Assembly: GCA_024403035.1 (NCBI GenBank)
Contig: JAKSSP010000007.1
Location: 17,414 to 81,413 of the forward strand
Direction: 5' to 3'
Length of the DNA stretch: 64,000 bases
From: Mogibacterium sp.
GTDB taxonomy: Bacteria; Bacillota; Clostridia; Peptostreptococcales; Anaerovoracaceae
A model generated the notes under the pieces. It was not told where the DNA came from, searched no databases, and worked only from the letters and a program-made list of their open reading frames with translations. The stretch's first letter is position 1. Each line of letters starts with the position of its first letter. Below, one piece after another: positions 34,571-43,064 of this stretch. The position numbers and the translations under genes are program-made.

Positions 34571-35461
34571 ATGAAGATAGCTGTAACATATGAAGACGGA
34601 AATGTATTCCAGCATTTCGGAAGAACGGAGAATTTCAAGGTATACGAAGTCGAAGACGGCAAGGTAGTCTCGGCTGAGGTGATGGGTTCTGACGGAGTCG
34701 GACACGAGGCTCTGGCATGGCTCCTGAAGGACAGCGGCATAGACGCTCTTATCTGTGGCGGCATGGGACAGGGTGCACAGGACGCGCTGGCAGAAGCCGG
34801 CATAGAGGTATGCGCGGGAGCATCCGGCGATGCGGATGTCGCGGTCGAAGCATTTCTCAGGGACGAACTGGTCAACACCGGCGTCAACTGCGATCACCAC
34901 GACCACGAGCATGGGCATGACCACGGCCATGACCATGACCATGGAGAAGAAGGTTGCACTCCTGAGATGTGCGCGGGCTGCGCAGGCGGATGCGGCGGCG
35001 GTATGCCGGATCTTTCGCAGTTCTACATGTTTGAGGGTACGAATGTAGGCAAGAGAGTCAAAGTGCACTACAAAGGCACCTTCGATGACGGCACACAGTT
35101 CGATTCCTCGTATGACCGTGGGACACCGCTCGACTTTATCTGTGGAGTCGGTCAGATGATAAAAGGTTTTGACCGCGCGTGCGCGGAGATGAAAGCCGGA
35201 GATATCATCGACGTACATCTGGAGCCGGAAGACGCGTACGGTCTGCATAACCCTGACATGGTCATAAGTGTGCAGAAGGCAACGATACAGGGCCTTGAAG
35301 GCATCGAGGTGGGGGATAAGGTAATGCTTCAGGATGAGCTGGGCAGACCATTCGACGCCTTTGTGACGTTTATGGATGATGAAAACATCACATTTGACTG
35401 CAACCATGAGATGGTGGATAAGGCTCTCAACTTTACCATCGAGATGCTGGAGATAATATAG
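34571..35461 (+). CDS. NifX-like domain/His-rich linker/SlyD-type FKBP fusion
   Basis: 296 residues. About 1-100 is a dinitrogenase iron-molybdenum cofactor (NifX/NifB C-terminal) fold: MKIAVTYEDGNVFQHFGRTE and LICGGMGQGAQDALAEAGIE. Residues 109-124 are almost only His, Asp and Gly, then Cys129, Cys134, Cys137 and Cys141 form a compact Cys cluster. About 155-296 is a SlyD-like FKBP prolyl isomerase (VHYKGTFDDGTQFDSSYDRG, then MIKGFDRACAEMKAGD) with an inserted flap. SlyD proteins are known nickel chaperones and folding helpers. This fusion suggests metal capture and delivery; the target is unknown. It lies 6 bases before the kinase gene. Confidence 0.9.
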   Translation: MKIAVTYEDGNVFQHFGRTENFKVYEVEDGKVVSAEVMGSDGVGHEALAWLLKDSGIDALICGGMGQGAQDALAEAGIEVCAGASGDADVAVEAFLRDELVNTGVNCDHHDHEHGHDHGHDHDHGEEGCTPEMCAGCAGGCGGGMPDLSQFYMFEGTNVGKRVKVHYKGTFDDGTQFDSSYDRGTPLDFICGVGQMIKGFDRACAEMKAGDIIDVHLEPEDAYGLHNPDMVISVQKATIQGLEGIEVGDKVMLQDELGRPFDAFVTFMDDENITFDCNHEMVDKALNFTIEMLEII

Positions 35462-35467
35462 GTAAAA

Positions 35468-36403
35468 ATGAACAAAAACTATTTGGGGATAGATATAGGC
35501 GGCACATTCATAAAGCTCGGTCTCGTTGACGATGCCGGCAATGTCAGTCTGCGCCGCGAAGTGCCTATAGACAGGAGCGGCAGCGAGGCTGTCATGGAGA
35601 CACTGACGAAGGGTGTGGACGAGTTTCTGCTGGCACATGGTCTTGACGCCATTGACCTCGAAGGGATAGGAGTATCCGCCGCGGGGTGCATCGATACTGC
35701 CAATGGATGCGTGGCCAACAACGGCGGAAATGTTCCGGGCTGGCCTCACACAGAGGTGACAGGACCCCTTAAGGAGAGATATGGCATAGAGGCAACGATG
35801 GCCAATGACGGCAACTGTGTGGCCCTTGCTGAGGCATGGATAGGCGCGGCCAAGGGAAAGAGAGATGTCCTTTGCGTAGTTCTGGGAACGGGCGTAGGCG
35901 GAGGCATTATCTCGGGTGGAAACCTGATAGAAGGCGCCCGCGGATTCGGAGGAGAGATAGGACACTTTCCGACACACGCGGAGAAGAAGCCTGCATATAA
36001 AGGCGATCTCAGCGCAGACTATGAAAAGCATGCCGCGACGAGCGCGCTGGTCAATCTGGCAACTGCAGCCGGCGCTCCGTGGACCAACGGACGCGAGATA
36101 TTCAGCGCGGCCGAAACCGGAGATAAAATAGCGCTCGGTATACTGGACGAATGGATCTATGAGATAGCGATAGGCATAACGGGTCTGGTGCACGTATTCG
36201 ACCCGGAAGCAGTGATAATCGGCGGCGGGGTATCCGCGCAGGAGGACCTGCTGGTCAGACCTCTCAGAGCGAAGATCCTTGATCTGGTACAGCCTGACTT
36301 TGCGGACGGGCTTGAGATAAAAGCGGCTGAGCTGGGCAATAATGCCGGCATGGCCGGAGCTGTGAAGTACTTCATGGACAGCAGGGCGCATAAGGAATCA
36401 TGA
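35468..36403 (+). CDS. ROK family sugar kinase
   Basis: 311 residues. ATP site GIDIGGTFIKLGLVDDAG at the N terminus, catalytic Asp in MANDGNCVALAEAW, phosphate-binding VLGTGVGGGI, and the ROK His in FGGEIGHFP. The zinc-binding CxCGxxGC block of classical glucokinases is missing; instead the region reads ADYEKHAATSALV, as in beta-glucoside kinase-like members. It phosphorylates glucose or a related sugar; specificity cannot be read. Its stop overlaps the thioesterase start (ATGA). Confidence 0.88.
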   Translation: MNKNYLGIDIGGTFIKLGLVDDAGNVSLRREVPIDRSGSEAVMETLTKGVDEFLLAHGLDAIDLEGIGVSAAGCIDTANGCVANNGGNVPGWPHTEVTGPLKERYGIEATMANDGNCVALAEAWIGAAKGKRDVLCVVLGTGVGGGIISGGNLIEGARGFGGEIGHFPTHAEKKPAYKGDLSADYEKHAATSALVNLATAAGAPWTNGREIFSAAETGDKIALGILDEWIYEIAIGITGLVHVFDPEAVIIGGGVSAQEDLLVRPLRAKILDLVQPDFADGLEIKAAELGNNAGMAGAVKYFMDSRAHKES

Positions 36404-37131
36404 GCAAGGTAAAGTGTAGCCGTGAAATAGAGATGATGACGATGCCGAGCATGTGTGATGAGAATTCTCTCATGAGCATTCCGGCTGTCCTTGATATGTT
36501 TCAGGACGTGGCCGGTATCCACGCCGATTCTGTAGGAATAGGCGCCCTGGAACTTGAAGAGAAGGGGCTGTTCTGGATCGTCTCCAAAATAAGACTAAGG
36601 ATATCCAGAAGACCGCTGGTCGAGGAGATGCTTGATGCCGTAACGTGGATACAGCCGGCCGACAGGGTTACCTGCGAGAGAGACTGGTCTATCACCAAAG
36701 ATGGGGAAACGCTGGCTTATGTGAGGAGCATATGGGCGGCGCTCAAAAGGGAAAACTTCAAACCCGCGCACATGGCTGATTTCTATCCGGATTCGGATTT
36801 CAGCATAGCCCCACCGGACGATGAGCCTTTTGCGCGTATAGGCAAAAAGTTTGATAACGCTGAGCCGCTTGGAGAGTATAAGATACGTTCGATCGACATC
36901 GACAGGGGCGGCCACATGAACAACGTCAATTACGTGAGAGCGATGCTGGGCTGCTTCAGCTGCGCCGAACTTGAGGAGATGGATATCCGCGAACTCGACA
37001 TGCAGTTCCTGCTGCAGTGCTACGAGGGTGAAACGATAAGATTCGTGAAGCGGCCTTCGGAGAATGCCCTTATGGAAGTAGGGGCTCTCAATAAGGAAGG
37101 GCAGGTCTGCTTCCTGGCCGCGATCAAATAA
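36400..37131 (+). CDS. Acyl-ACP thioesterase
   Basis: 243 residues, two hotdog folds of the FatA/FatB-like bacterial acyl-ACP thioesterase family. The conserved first-domain helix reads PAVLDMFQDVAGIHADSVGIG, and the second has RSIDIDRGGHMNNVNYVRAML with catalytic Asp/Asn/His residues. It releases free fatty acids from acyl carrier protein. Four-base overlap with the upstream ROK gene; a strong terminator follows. Confidence 0.9.
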   Translation: MSKVKCSREIEMMTMPSMCDENSLMSIPAVLDMFQDVAGIHADSVGIGALELEEKGLFWIVSKIRLRISRRPLVEEMLDAVTWIQPADRVTCERDWSITKDGETLAYVRSIWAALKRENFKPAHMADFYPDSDFSIAPPDDEPFARIGKKFDNAEPLGEYKIRSIDIDRGGHMNNVNYVRAMLGCFSCAELEEMDIRELDMQFLLQCYEGETIRFVKRPSENALMEVGALNKEGQVCFLAAIK

Positions 37132-37139
37132 GGCAACAA

Positions 37140-37166
37140 AAAAGCGGGTATGGCCCGCTTTTGATT
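37140..37166. terminator. Bidirectional terminator
   Basis: AAAAGCGGG-TATGG-CCCGCTTTT, then GATTTG; an A-run upstream provides the T-tail on the minus strand for the convergent GNAT gene. Confidence 0.85.
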
Positions 37167-37169
37167 TGC

Positions 37170-37727
37170 TCAGAATTTCTTGCGCAGGATATAGCGCCGC
37201 TTGCCGCCGTACAGCTCGCGCTCATCAACTATATCAAAGTTGAGCACCAGGAAGTTCCTGTAGCTGTATGGGTTGTCCGGTGAAATGGTAGTAAGCGCCT
37301 CATGAGCGCCCATCTCCGCTGCCATGCCAAGGCGGAGCTTGTTGAAGATGCGCTGTATGCCGCGGCCTCTGTACTTAGGAGCTACCATCGTGAGATCCAT
37401 GGAAACGGTCTGCGCAAGCTGATCCCTGTCGTAATTGAAGTACTTGCCGTAGTTTTCCGGATTGTCAGGGTCGTTCGGTATCATCACGGAATAGCCGGCA
37501 ACCTCATCGCCGCACTCGGCTATCATGCAGATATCATGCTCAAGCTGACCAAGTGACTCTTCTTTTGTGAAAGGCGCGTAGAGGCCTTTGTCAGGCAGCG
37601 CGTCCATGATAGCGCTCTGGAGACTGAGTACTTTATCAAGGTCGTCAGGCGTCGCTCTCCTGAAATCTATAAACATCGGATTGCCCTTGCCATCCATAAC
37701 TTCGTATCTGAAAGGTAGTGTCTTCAT
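37170..37727 (-). CDS. GNAT family N-acetyltransferase
   Basis: 185 residues from the ATG at 37727, with GGAGG directly upstream. IDFRRATPDDLDKVLSLQ is the N-terminal GNAT strand and helix; MVAPKYRGRGIQRIFNKLRL is the acetyl-CoA loop (RGRGIQ). TTISPDNPYSYRNFLVLNF resembles other clostridial GNATs of unknown substrate. Confidence 0.85.
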   Translation of the reverse strand: MKTLPFRYEVMDGKGNPMFIDFRRATPDDLDKVLSLQSAIMDALPDKGLYAPFTKEESLGQLEHDICMIAECGDEVAGYSVMIPNDPDNPENYGKYFNYDRDQLAQTVSMDLTMVAPKYRGRGIQRIFNKLRLGMAAEMGAHEALTTISPDNPYSYRNFLVLNFDIVDERELYGGKRRYILRKKF

Positions 37728-37899
37728 CGCTTTTCCTCCGTTCAATAACCGGCCGGCCTGCATACTGCTTATATGCTAACACTTTAGCACGATAAAGCGC
37801 TTTGAGTCAATAAAAAACAGTCTGCTTAATTGCCCGAATCACATTACAGTGTTAAAATCCAAAGTGGATAAGCTGCTGATGAAATCAGGGAGGAAAGCT

Positions 37900-38046
37900 A
37901 TGGAAATGAAGTTTTACAGATGCGCGCATTGCGGACAGATCGTGGCTATCGTAAAGAAGACAGGAGTTCCTATTATCTGCGACGGCGATGAGGTAGTGGC
38001 GGTATACGCTTACTGCAACCTGCACTCGCTGTGGAAAGCTGAATAA
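37900..38046 (+). CDS. 48-residue mini-desulfoferrodoxin (internally deleted)
   Basis: From the ATG at 37900 with GGGAGG upstream. The N-terminal half FYRCAHCGQIVAIVKKTG is the desulforedoxin-type metal knuckle (Cys8, Cys11; Cys27 stands where two adjacent Cys are usual). The last 11 residues, YCNLHSLWKAE, match the extreme C terminus of desulfoferrodoxin, which supplies the Cys and His ligands of the superoxide-reducing iron. The roughly 75 residues between, with the other His ligands, are absent without a frame break. It lies 23 bases before the flavodiiron gene. Either a decayed gene or a small functional iron protein. Confidence 0.75.
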   Translation: MEMKFYRCAHCGQIVAIVKKTGVPIICDGDEVVAVYAYCNLHSLWKAE

Positions 38047-38069
38047 ATCACAAAGGAGACGATTCAATA

Positions 38070-39251
38070 ATGAAAATCACAAATGATATCCTTTATGTCG
38101 GTGTCAATGATCATGACGTCGATCTGTTTGAAGGCCACTATATCGTGCCTGAGGGCATGGCCTACAATTCGTATGTGATCAAGAGCGGCAAGACCGCTGT
38201 CATGGACTCCGTCGACGAGCATTTCGCCGATGAGTGGATAGGCAAGGTAAAGGAAGCAGCCGGCTCGCCTGACTATTTCATAGTCCAGCACATGGAGCCT
38301 GACCACTCCGGATCCGTAAAGAAGTTTATGGACGCTTTCCCTGAGACTACAATCGTATCGTCGCAGAAGGCGTTCAACATGATGGCAAACTTTTTCGAAG
38401 GTGAGGACTTCGCTGACAGAAGGCTTGCTGTAACGGAAGGTGACACTCTGGATCTCGAAGGACACACCCTCGCATTCGTCACTGCGCCGATGGTACACTG
38501 GCCTGAGGTCATCATGACCTATGACGCGACAGATAAAGTGCTGTTCTCCGCGGACGCTTTCGGAAGATTCGGAGCGCTCGACACGATAGGCTACACGAAT
38601 GAAGAAGACGATGACTGGGCATGCGAGGCAAGACGTTACTACTTCGGTATCGTCGGCAAGTACGGACCGCAGACACAGGCAGTCCTGAAGAAGGCCGCCG
38701 GTCTCGACATAGAAAAGATCTGCGCTCTCCACGGACCTATCCTTGTGAAAGACCTCGGATACCATCTCGGTCTCTATGACATCTGGTCGAAGTATGAGCC
38801 TGAATCGAAGGGCGTTCTGATCGCTTACACCTCGATATACGGCCATACAAAGAAGGCTGTTGAGATGCTCGCGGAGCTGCTGGAGGCAAAGGGCGTTCCG
38901 ACAGTCGAGGTGACAGACCTGGCCAGAAGCGACATTGCGGAGGCAGTCGAGGACGCGTTCAGATACGATACAGTCGTATTCGCGACAACTACTTTCAACA
39001 ACGGCATCTTCCCGTTCATGAGAGAGTTTATCGAGTCACTGACTGAGCGCAGCTACCAGAACAGAAGGCTCGCGTTCATCGAGAACGGATCATGGGCGCC
39101 GCAGGCAGTCAAGATCATGAAGGGCATGTTCGAGGGAAGCAAGAACATGACTTACTGCGACAATGAAGTAAAGATCCTCTCAGCGCTCAATGATCAGAGC
39201 AGGGCTCAGGTAGAGGCGCTGGCGGAAGAGATCGCGGCAGCTTACAAGTAA
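38070..39251 (+). CDS. Flavodiiron protein (A-type flavoprotein, FprA-like)
   Basis: 393 residues. The N-terminal metallo-beta-lactamase domain has all diiron ligands: HMEPDH (His74, Glu76, Asp78, His79), APMVHWPE, LFSADAFGRFG and CALHGPIL. The C-terminal flavodoxin domain starts at GVLIAYTSIYGHTKKAVEML and has the FMN loops TTTFNNGIFP and ENGSWAP. Such proteins reduce oxygen to water or nitric oxide to nitrous oxide in anaerobes. AAAGGAG ribosome site. Paired with the mini-desulfoferrodoxin upstream. Confidence 0.95.
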   Translation: MKITNDILYVGVNDHDVDLFEGHYIVPEGMAYNSYVIKSGKTAVMDSVDEHFADEWIGKVKEAAGSPDYFIVQHMEPDHSGSVKKFMDAFPETTIVSSQKAFNMMANFFEGEDFADRRLAVTEGDTLDLEGHTLAFVTAPMVHWPEVIMTYDATDKVLFSADAFGRFGALDTIGYTNEEDDDWACEARRYYFGIVGKYGPQTQAVLKKAAGLDIEKICALHGPILVKDLGYHLGLYDIWSKYEPESKGVLIAYTSIYGHTKKAVEMLAELLEAKGVPTVEVTDLARSDIAEAVEDAFRYDTVVFATTTFNNGIFPFMREFIESLTERSYQNRRLAFIENGSWAPQAVKIMKGMFEGSKNMTYCDNEVKILSALNDQSRAQVEALAEEIAAAYK

Positions 39252-39273
39252 ACATTTAAAAGCAAAAAAAGAG

Positions 39274-39303
39274 CATCGGTCCGTTTCGGGCCGATGTTTT
39301 TTA
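39274..39303 (+). terminator. Terminator after the flavodiiron gene
   Basis: CATCGGTCC-GTTTC-GGGCCGATG (one T-G pair), followed by TTTTTTATA. The T-tail overlaps the stop codon of the convergent glycosyltransferase gene. Confidence 0.85.
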
Positions 39304-40761
39304 TAGGTAACGGTCAAGTTTCTCCCAGAGATCCTCGCTGGTTTCAAGGATGTGCTCCTTTATATCCTGACCAAAGGACCGGAGGGTTTCTCTTGTTTCG
39401 TAGTGGGTCGTTATGGCGTCTACTATGGCCTTGTTACGCATGGACCAAAGTGATGACTCTATTTCTTCCTGGACTCCGATTGCTTCTTTTCTGAATGCCT
39501 TCCGTGCCGCGTCGATATCGCCCAGTATCTGCATCAGCTCGCCCTGGGACTGCATCCATGAACCTTTTATAGGATCGTGTCTTCCGTAGACTCCGCTCCT
39601 GTAATTGTCGATCACTACCAGATAGCGCTCATAGGCATGAGCGACAGCGTCTTCCCATGAGATATACAGCTCATCGCCTGCGCCTTTGCCGACTTCCTTC
39701 ATAAGTTCCGGGCGTTCGCAGAGCTCCCGGAGTTTTGCCGCAAGCGACTCCGCGCTCTCTTCAATGAGGAATCCGTTGCGGCCATCTGTGACGCCTTCAG
39801 ACGCGCAGCTTCCCGCGACTATTACGGACGCGGTATCCGATGCCGCGGCTTCTCTCACGACAAGACCGTTCGTGTCGAAGGTCGAAGGGAAGAGGAAGAG
39901 ATCCGCGCGGGTATACCATGCGCGAAGCTTGTCTCTGTCAGAAACAGCGCCTGTGAAGAAGACCTTGCTGCCCAGACCGAGTTTTGCCGTATAATCTCTG
40001 ACCTCGCGCTCATCACCGCCGCCGCCGACAAACACCATCCTGAAGTCAGATCCGGTATCGTCAAGAGTTTTGAGCGCGTCAAGTATGATGCGCAGCCCCT
40101 TGTACCACATGAGCCTTCCTATGAACAGGAAACAAGGCACACCATCCGGCAGATCATATCCCTCAGTCACCTTGCTTACAAAGTCAGCGGACACTTTTTC
40201 CCTTGGAAGGTCCACGCCGTTTGGCATGACGATATATTCACCCTCATAGCCTATGGATCGCAGATTCTCACCGGCGCCTTTGCTGACCGTCCATATCTCA
40301 TCGCACGCGTTAACGCTGCGAAGAAGAGCCTGAAGCGCACCTTCCTGCAATGCTTTGCTCTTTACGGCATTAGCGATGTCGATGTCATACTTGGTATGCC
40401 AGGTCAGTACCAGCGGGAGGCCATGGGATTCCGCTAGCTGTCTTGCCAGAAGGCAGGAAGTGGCCGGACAATGGACGTGAAGGAGCGAAACCTTCTGCGC
40501 CTCGACCTCGTGCGCGGCTTCCGGCGAGAAAGGATAGCCTGTGACGTATCCGACAAGCTTTCTGGTGTCGATGCTCGGATAGCGTACCACAGGGAAGGAG
40601 TACGCGCTGTCATCCGAGCCGGGTACCTGAGGAGTAACGACAAGAGAATGGCCGTGATTGCGCTCTATGCTGCCTGCGTAATTGAGCACGGTATTCGCGA
40701 CCCCGTCTATGATAGGCGGGAATGAATCATTCAATAGGCAAATCGTTTTTTTGTCTTTCAT
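39301..40761 (-). CDS. GT4 glycosyltransferase with C-terminal helical extension
   Basis: 486 residues from the ATG at 40761, taken because the Rossmann start KTICLLNDSFPPIIDGVANT follows at once; no clear ribosome site is seen and ATGs at 40785 or 40791 remain possible. GT-B fold with FIGRLMWYKGL and FPSTFDTNGLVVREAAA (EX7E-type site). It resembles glucosyltransferases of the diacylglycerol and cell-envelope lipid group, which is inference. About 110 extra residues at the C terminus (from YRSGVYGRHDP) are charged and helical. Confidence 0.85.
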   Translation of the reverse strand: MKDKKTICLLNDSFPPIIDGVANTVLNYAGSIERNHGHSLVVTPQVPGSDDSAYSFPVVRYPSIDTRKLVGYVTGYPFSPEAAHEVEAQKVSLLHVHCPATSCLLARQLAESHGLPLVLTWHTKYDIDIANAVKSKALQEGALQALLRSVNACDEIWTVSKGAGENLRSIGYEGEYIVMPNGVDLPREKVSADFVSKVTEGYDLPDGVPCFLFIGRLMWYKGLRIILDALKTLDDTGSDFRMVFVGGGGDEREVRDYTAKLGLGSKVFFTGAVSDRDKLRAWYTRADLFLFPSTFDTNGLVVREAAASDTASVIVAGSCASEGVTDGRNGFLIEESAESLAAKLRELCERPELMKEVGKGAGDELYISWEDAVAHAYERYLVVIDNYRSGVYGRHDPIKGSWMQSQGELMQILGDIDAARKAFRKEAIGVQEEIESSLWSMRNKAIVDAITTHYETRETLRSFGQDIKEHILETSEDLWEKLDRYL

Positions 40762-40849
40762 AATCACTATTCTAACAGAAATCATGGCCAAAGGATTAAG
40801 AATAAATGTGTTTACTGTGATAAAATCATATGGATAAGCATGGCCGTGA

Positions 40850-41050
40850 GTATCGTACCAAAGGAAGCACTATGAAAAAAGCGGGATGCTGATGAAGGAT
40901 GACTGCGTGCGCTTTGACCCGATGGAAAGGGCAGAACAGCACATGGGCGATCCGTTCAGGAATGTGGGACTCAAAATGGTGACCGGCATCTCCGACGAGA
41001 TGCTTTACCAGCACATGATGGGACTCAATATATTGACGATAAGGATATAG
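40850..41050 (+). pseudogene. C-terminal fragment of a RsbW-like HATPase_c_2 protein
   Basis: The frame from 40850 reads toward FDPMERAEQHMGDPFRNVGL, then KMVTGISDEMLYQHMMGLNI and LTIRI. This matches the end of anti-sigma-type histidine-kinase-like ATPases, whose usual form is GGLGIFLVKKMMDEVSYxxxxGxNxLTIxK. It is closed by an in-frame stop at 40847-40849 and lacks the N-terminal ATP-binding half. An internal ATG at 40886 could make 54 residues, but no good ribosome site is seen. It ends 2 bases before the CDF gene, whose own ribosome site lies inside it. Confidence 0.6.
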
Positions 41051-41052
41051 AT

Positions 41053-42165
41053 ATGAATGATCAACAGCAAAGACAAAAAGTAATAGTAAGGACCAGCCTG
41101 ATCGGCATAGCGGTCAACGTCCTGCTTGCGGCGTTCAAGGCAGCTGTCGGCCTGCTCTCGAACTCGATCGCCGTCATACTGGACGCGGTGAACAACCTGT
41201 CGGACGCGCTTTCGTCGGTAATAACGATAATCGGAGCCAAACTGGCCGGGCGCAAACCTGACAACGATCACCCTCTGGGTCATGGAAGAATAGAGTATAT
41301 ATCAGCGCTTATCGTTGCGGCGATAGTCATGTACGCGGGTATCACATCGCTGATCGAATCGGTGAAGAAGATAATAGATCCGCAGAAACCTGACTATTCC
41401 ACGATATCGCTTGTAATAATCGGTGTAGCCGTACTGGCTAAGATACTGCTTGGAAGATACGTAAAAAAGACCGGGGAAAAGACTCGTTCCGGAGCTCTTG
41501 CCGCTTCCGGTACAGACGCTCTTTCGGACGCGGCGCTGTCGCTTGCCGTATTGCTGACAGCCCTACTCTATACATTCAAAGGCATATCGCTTGAAGCCTA
41601 TGTGGGCGTTGTCATCTCAGGCTTTATTATAAAAGCGGGCTATGAGATGATAAGCGATACGGTAAAGGATATACTGGGCAGAAGAGCGAACGTAGAGGTA
41701 TCAAACAGGATAAAAGAGATATTATCAGAGGATCCGGATGTCCTGGGGGCCTACGATCTGTTCATACACGATTATGGTCCGGACAAGGCATATGCTTCTG
41801 TACACGTAGAACTCCCGGACAATATGACAGTTGACAAGGTCGATGTGCTGACACGCAAGCTGACCGACAGGGTCTACAGAGAGACCGGAGTCATACTTAC
41901 AGGTGTGGGAGTATACTCCCGCAATACTGACGCCAAGGCTGAGAGGATAAGAAGAGACATCGAGAAGATAGTCTTGGCTCACGAATGGGCTCTGCAGATG
42001 CATGGCTTTTACATCGATGAGGAAAGAAAGATCATCCGCTTCGACGTAGTGATGAGCTTCGACGTTTCGCACTCCGAGGGAATCAAGACCATATGCGAAG
42101 AGGTGAAGGGGATCTATCCTGAATACGATCTGGTGATAGTACCTGACATTGACATAACAGACTAA
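41053..42165 (+). CDS. Cation diffusion facilitator (CDF) family metal transporter
   Basis: 370 residues with six spans followed by a cytoplasmic domain. Metal-site motifs: LDAVNNLSDALSSV in span 2, DHPLGHGRIEY after span 3, and DALSDAALSLAVL in span 5. The C-terminal region from ILSEDPDVLGAYDLFIHDYG is the dimerisation domain, extended by about 80 residues. It exports divalent metals such as zinc, manganese or iron by proton exchange; specificity is not certain. Confidence 0.93.
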   Translation: MNDQQQRQKVIVRTSLIGIAVNVLLAAFKAAVGLLSNSIAVILDAVNNLSDALSSVITIIGAKLAGRKPDNDHPLGHGRIEYISALIVAAIVMYAGITSLIESVKKIIDPQKPDYSTISLVIIGVAVLAKILLGRYVKKTGEKTRSGALAASGTDALSDAALSLAVLLTALLYTFKGISLEAYVGVVISGFIIKAGYEMISDTVKDILGRRANVEVSNRIKEILSEDPDVLGAYDLFIHDYGPDKAYASVHVELPDNMTVDKVDVLTRKLTDRVYRETGVILTGVGVYSRNTDAKAERIRRDIEKIVLAHEWALQMHGFYIDEERKIIRFDVVMSFDVSHSEGIKTICEEVKGIYPEYDLVIVPDIDITD

Positions 42166-42179
42166 GGAAGACAGATAAA

Positions 42180-43055
42180 ATGAGTGACTATATAGTAAGA
42201 GCGACAGCAGCAGGCGAGACCGTAAGGGCATTCGCCATAAGATCCACAGAACTGACAGCAGAAGCGCGTGAGATACATCATACTTATCCCGTTGTAACGG
42301 CAGCGCTCGGCAGGCTGCTGAGCGCCGGGGCCATGATGGGCTCAATGATGAAGGGTGAAAACGATAAGCTCACTCTCCAGATGAAAGGCGACGGACCGAT
42401 AGTACAGATGACAGTAACCGCTGACAGTCACGGAAACGTGAAAGGATTCGCGGCGAATCCATCAGTAGACATACCGCTTAAGAGAGCCGGCAAGCTTGAC
42501 GTTGGCGGAGCTGTGGGCAAGGGACTGCTTACCGTAATAATGGATCTGGGGCTCAAGGAGCCATATAACGGACAGGTAGAGATACAGACAGGCGAGATAG
42601 GAGACGACCTGGCATATTACTACACGGTCTCAGAGCAGACCCCGTCAGTAGTGGGACTGGGTGTCATGGTCGATACAGACAGCTCTGTGAAACACGCCGG
42701 AGGATTCATACTGCAGGTGATGCCCGATGCCTCAGAGGAGACCATAGAGGCTCTTGAGGCTAAAGTGGCGGTCGCTGAGCAAGTGACCACCATGATGGAC
42801 AAGGGCATGGGACCGGAAGAGATACTTGAGTATTATCTGGAAGACCTGGACCTTAAGATCACAGAAAAACAGCCTGTCAGATATTATTGCGGCTGTTCAA
42901 AGGAGAAGGTAGCCGAGGCACTCGCTACTATCAGCACCGAAGATCTGAAAGAGATGATAAACGACGGTGAAGAGATAGAAGTAAAGTGCTATTTCTGCAA
43001 TTCCGCATATAAGTTCAGTACTGCTGAACTTCAGGAAATAATAGCTTCAAGATAG
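42180..43055 (+). CDS. hslO: Hsp33 redox-regulated chaperone
   Basis: 291 residues, the usual length. The N-terminal Hsp33 fold reads MSDYIVRATAAGETVRAFAI, and the C-terminal zinc-redox switch has CGC (in YYCGCSKEK) and CYFC. Oxidation of these cysteines releases zinc and activates the holdase. It fits a neighbourhood with other oxygen-stress genes. It lies 14 bases after the CDF gene. Confidence 0.96.
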   Translation: MSDYIVRATAAGETVRAFAIRSTELTAEAREIHHTYPVVTAALGRLLSAGAMMGSMMKGENDKLTLQMKGDGPIVQMTVTADSHGNVKGFAANPSVDIPLKRAGKLDVGGAVGKGLLTVIMDLGLKEPYNGQVEIQTGEIGDDLAYYYTVSEQTPSVVGLGVMVDTDSSVKHAGGFILQVMPDASEETIEALEAKVAVAEQVTTMMDKGMGPEEILEYYLEDLDLKITEKQPVRYYCGCSKEKVAEALATISTEDLKEMINDGEEIEVKCYFCNSAYKFSTAELQEIIASR

Positions 43056-43064
43056 GAGGACGTG

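Noticed and set aside
34898-34950. Tandem DNA repeat of CATGACCATGACC type
   Set aside because: It is in frame and encodes the His/Asp-rich linker of the fusion protein; treated as a protein feature rather than a minisatellite.
34406-36391. A 661-codon open frame on the minus strand opposite the LUD, FKBP and ROK genes
   Set aside because: It has no ribosome site or recognisable domain and mirrors three well-supported plus-strand genes; it arises from their codon bias.
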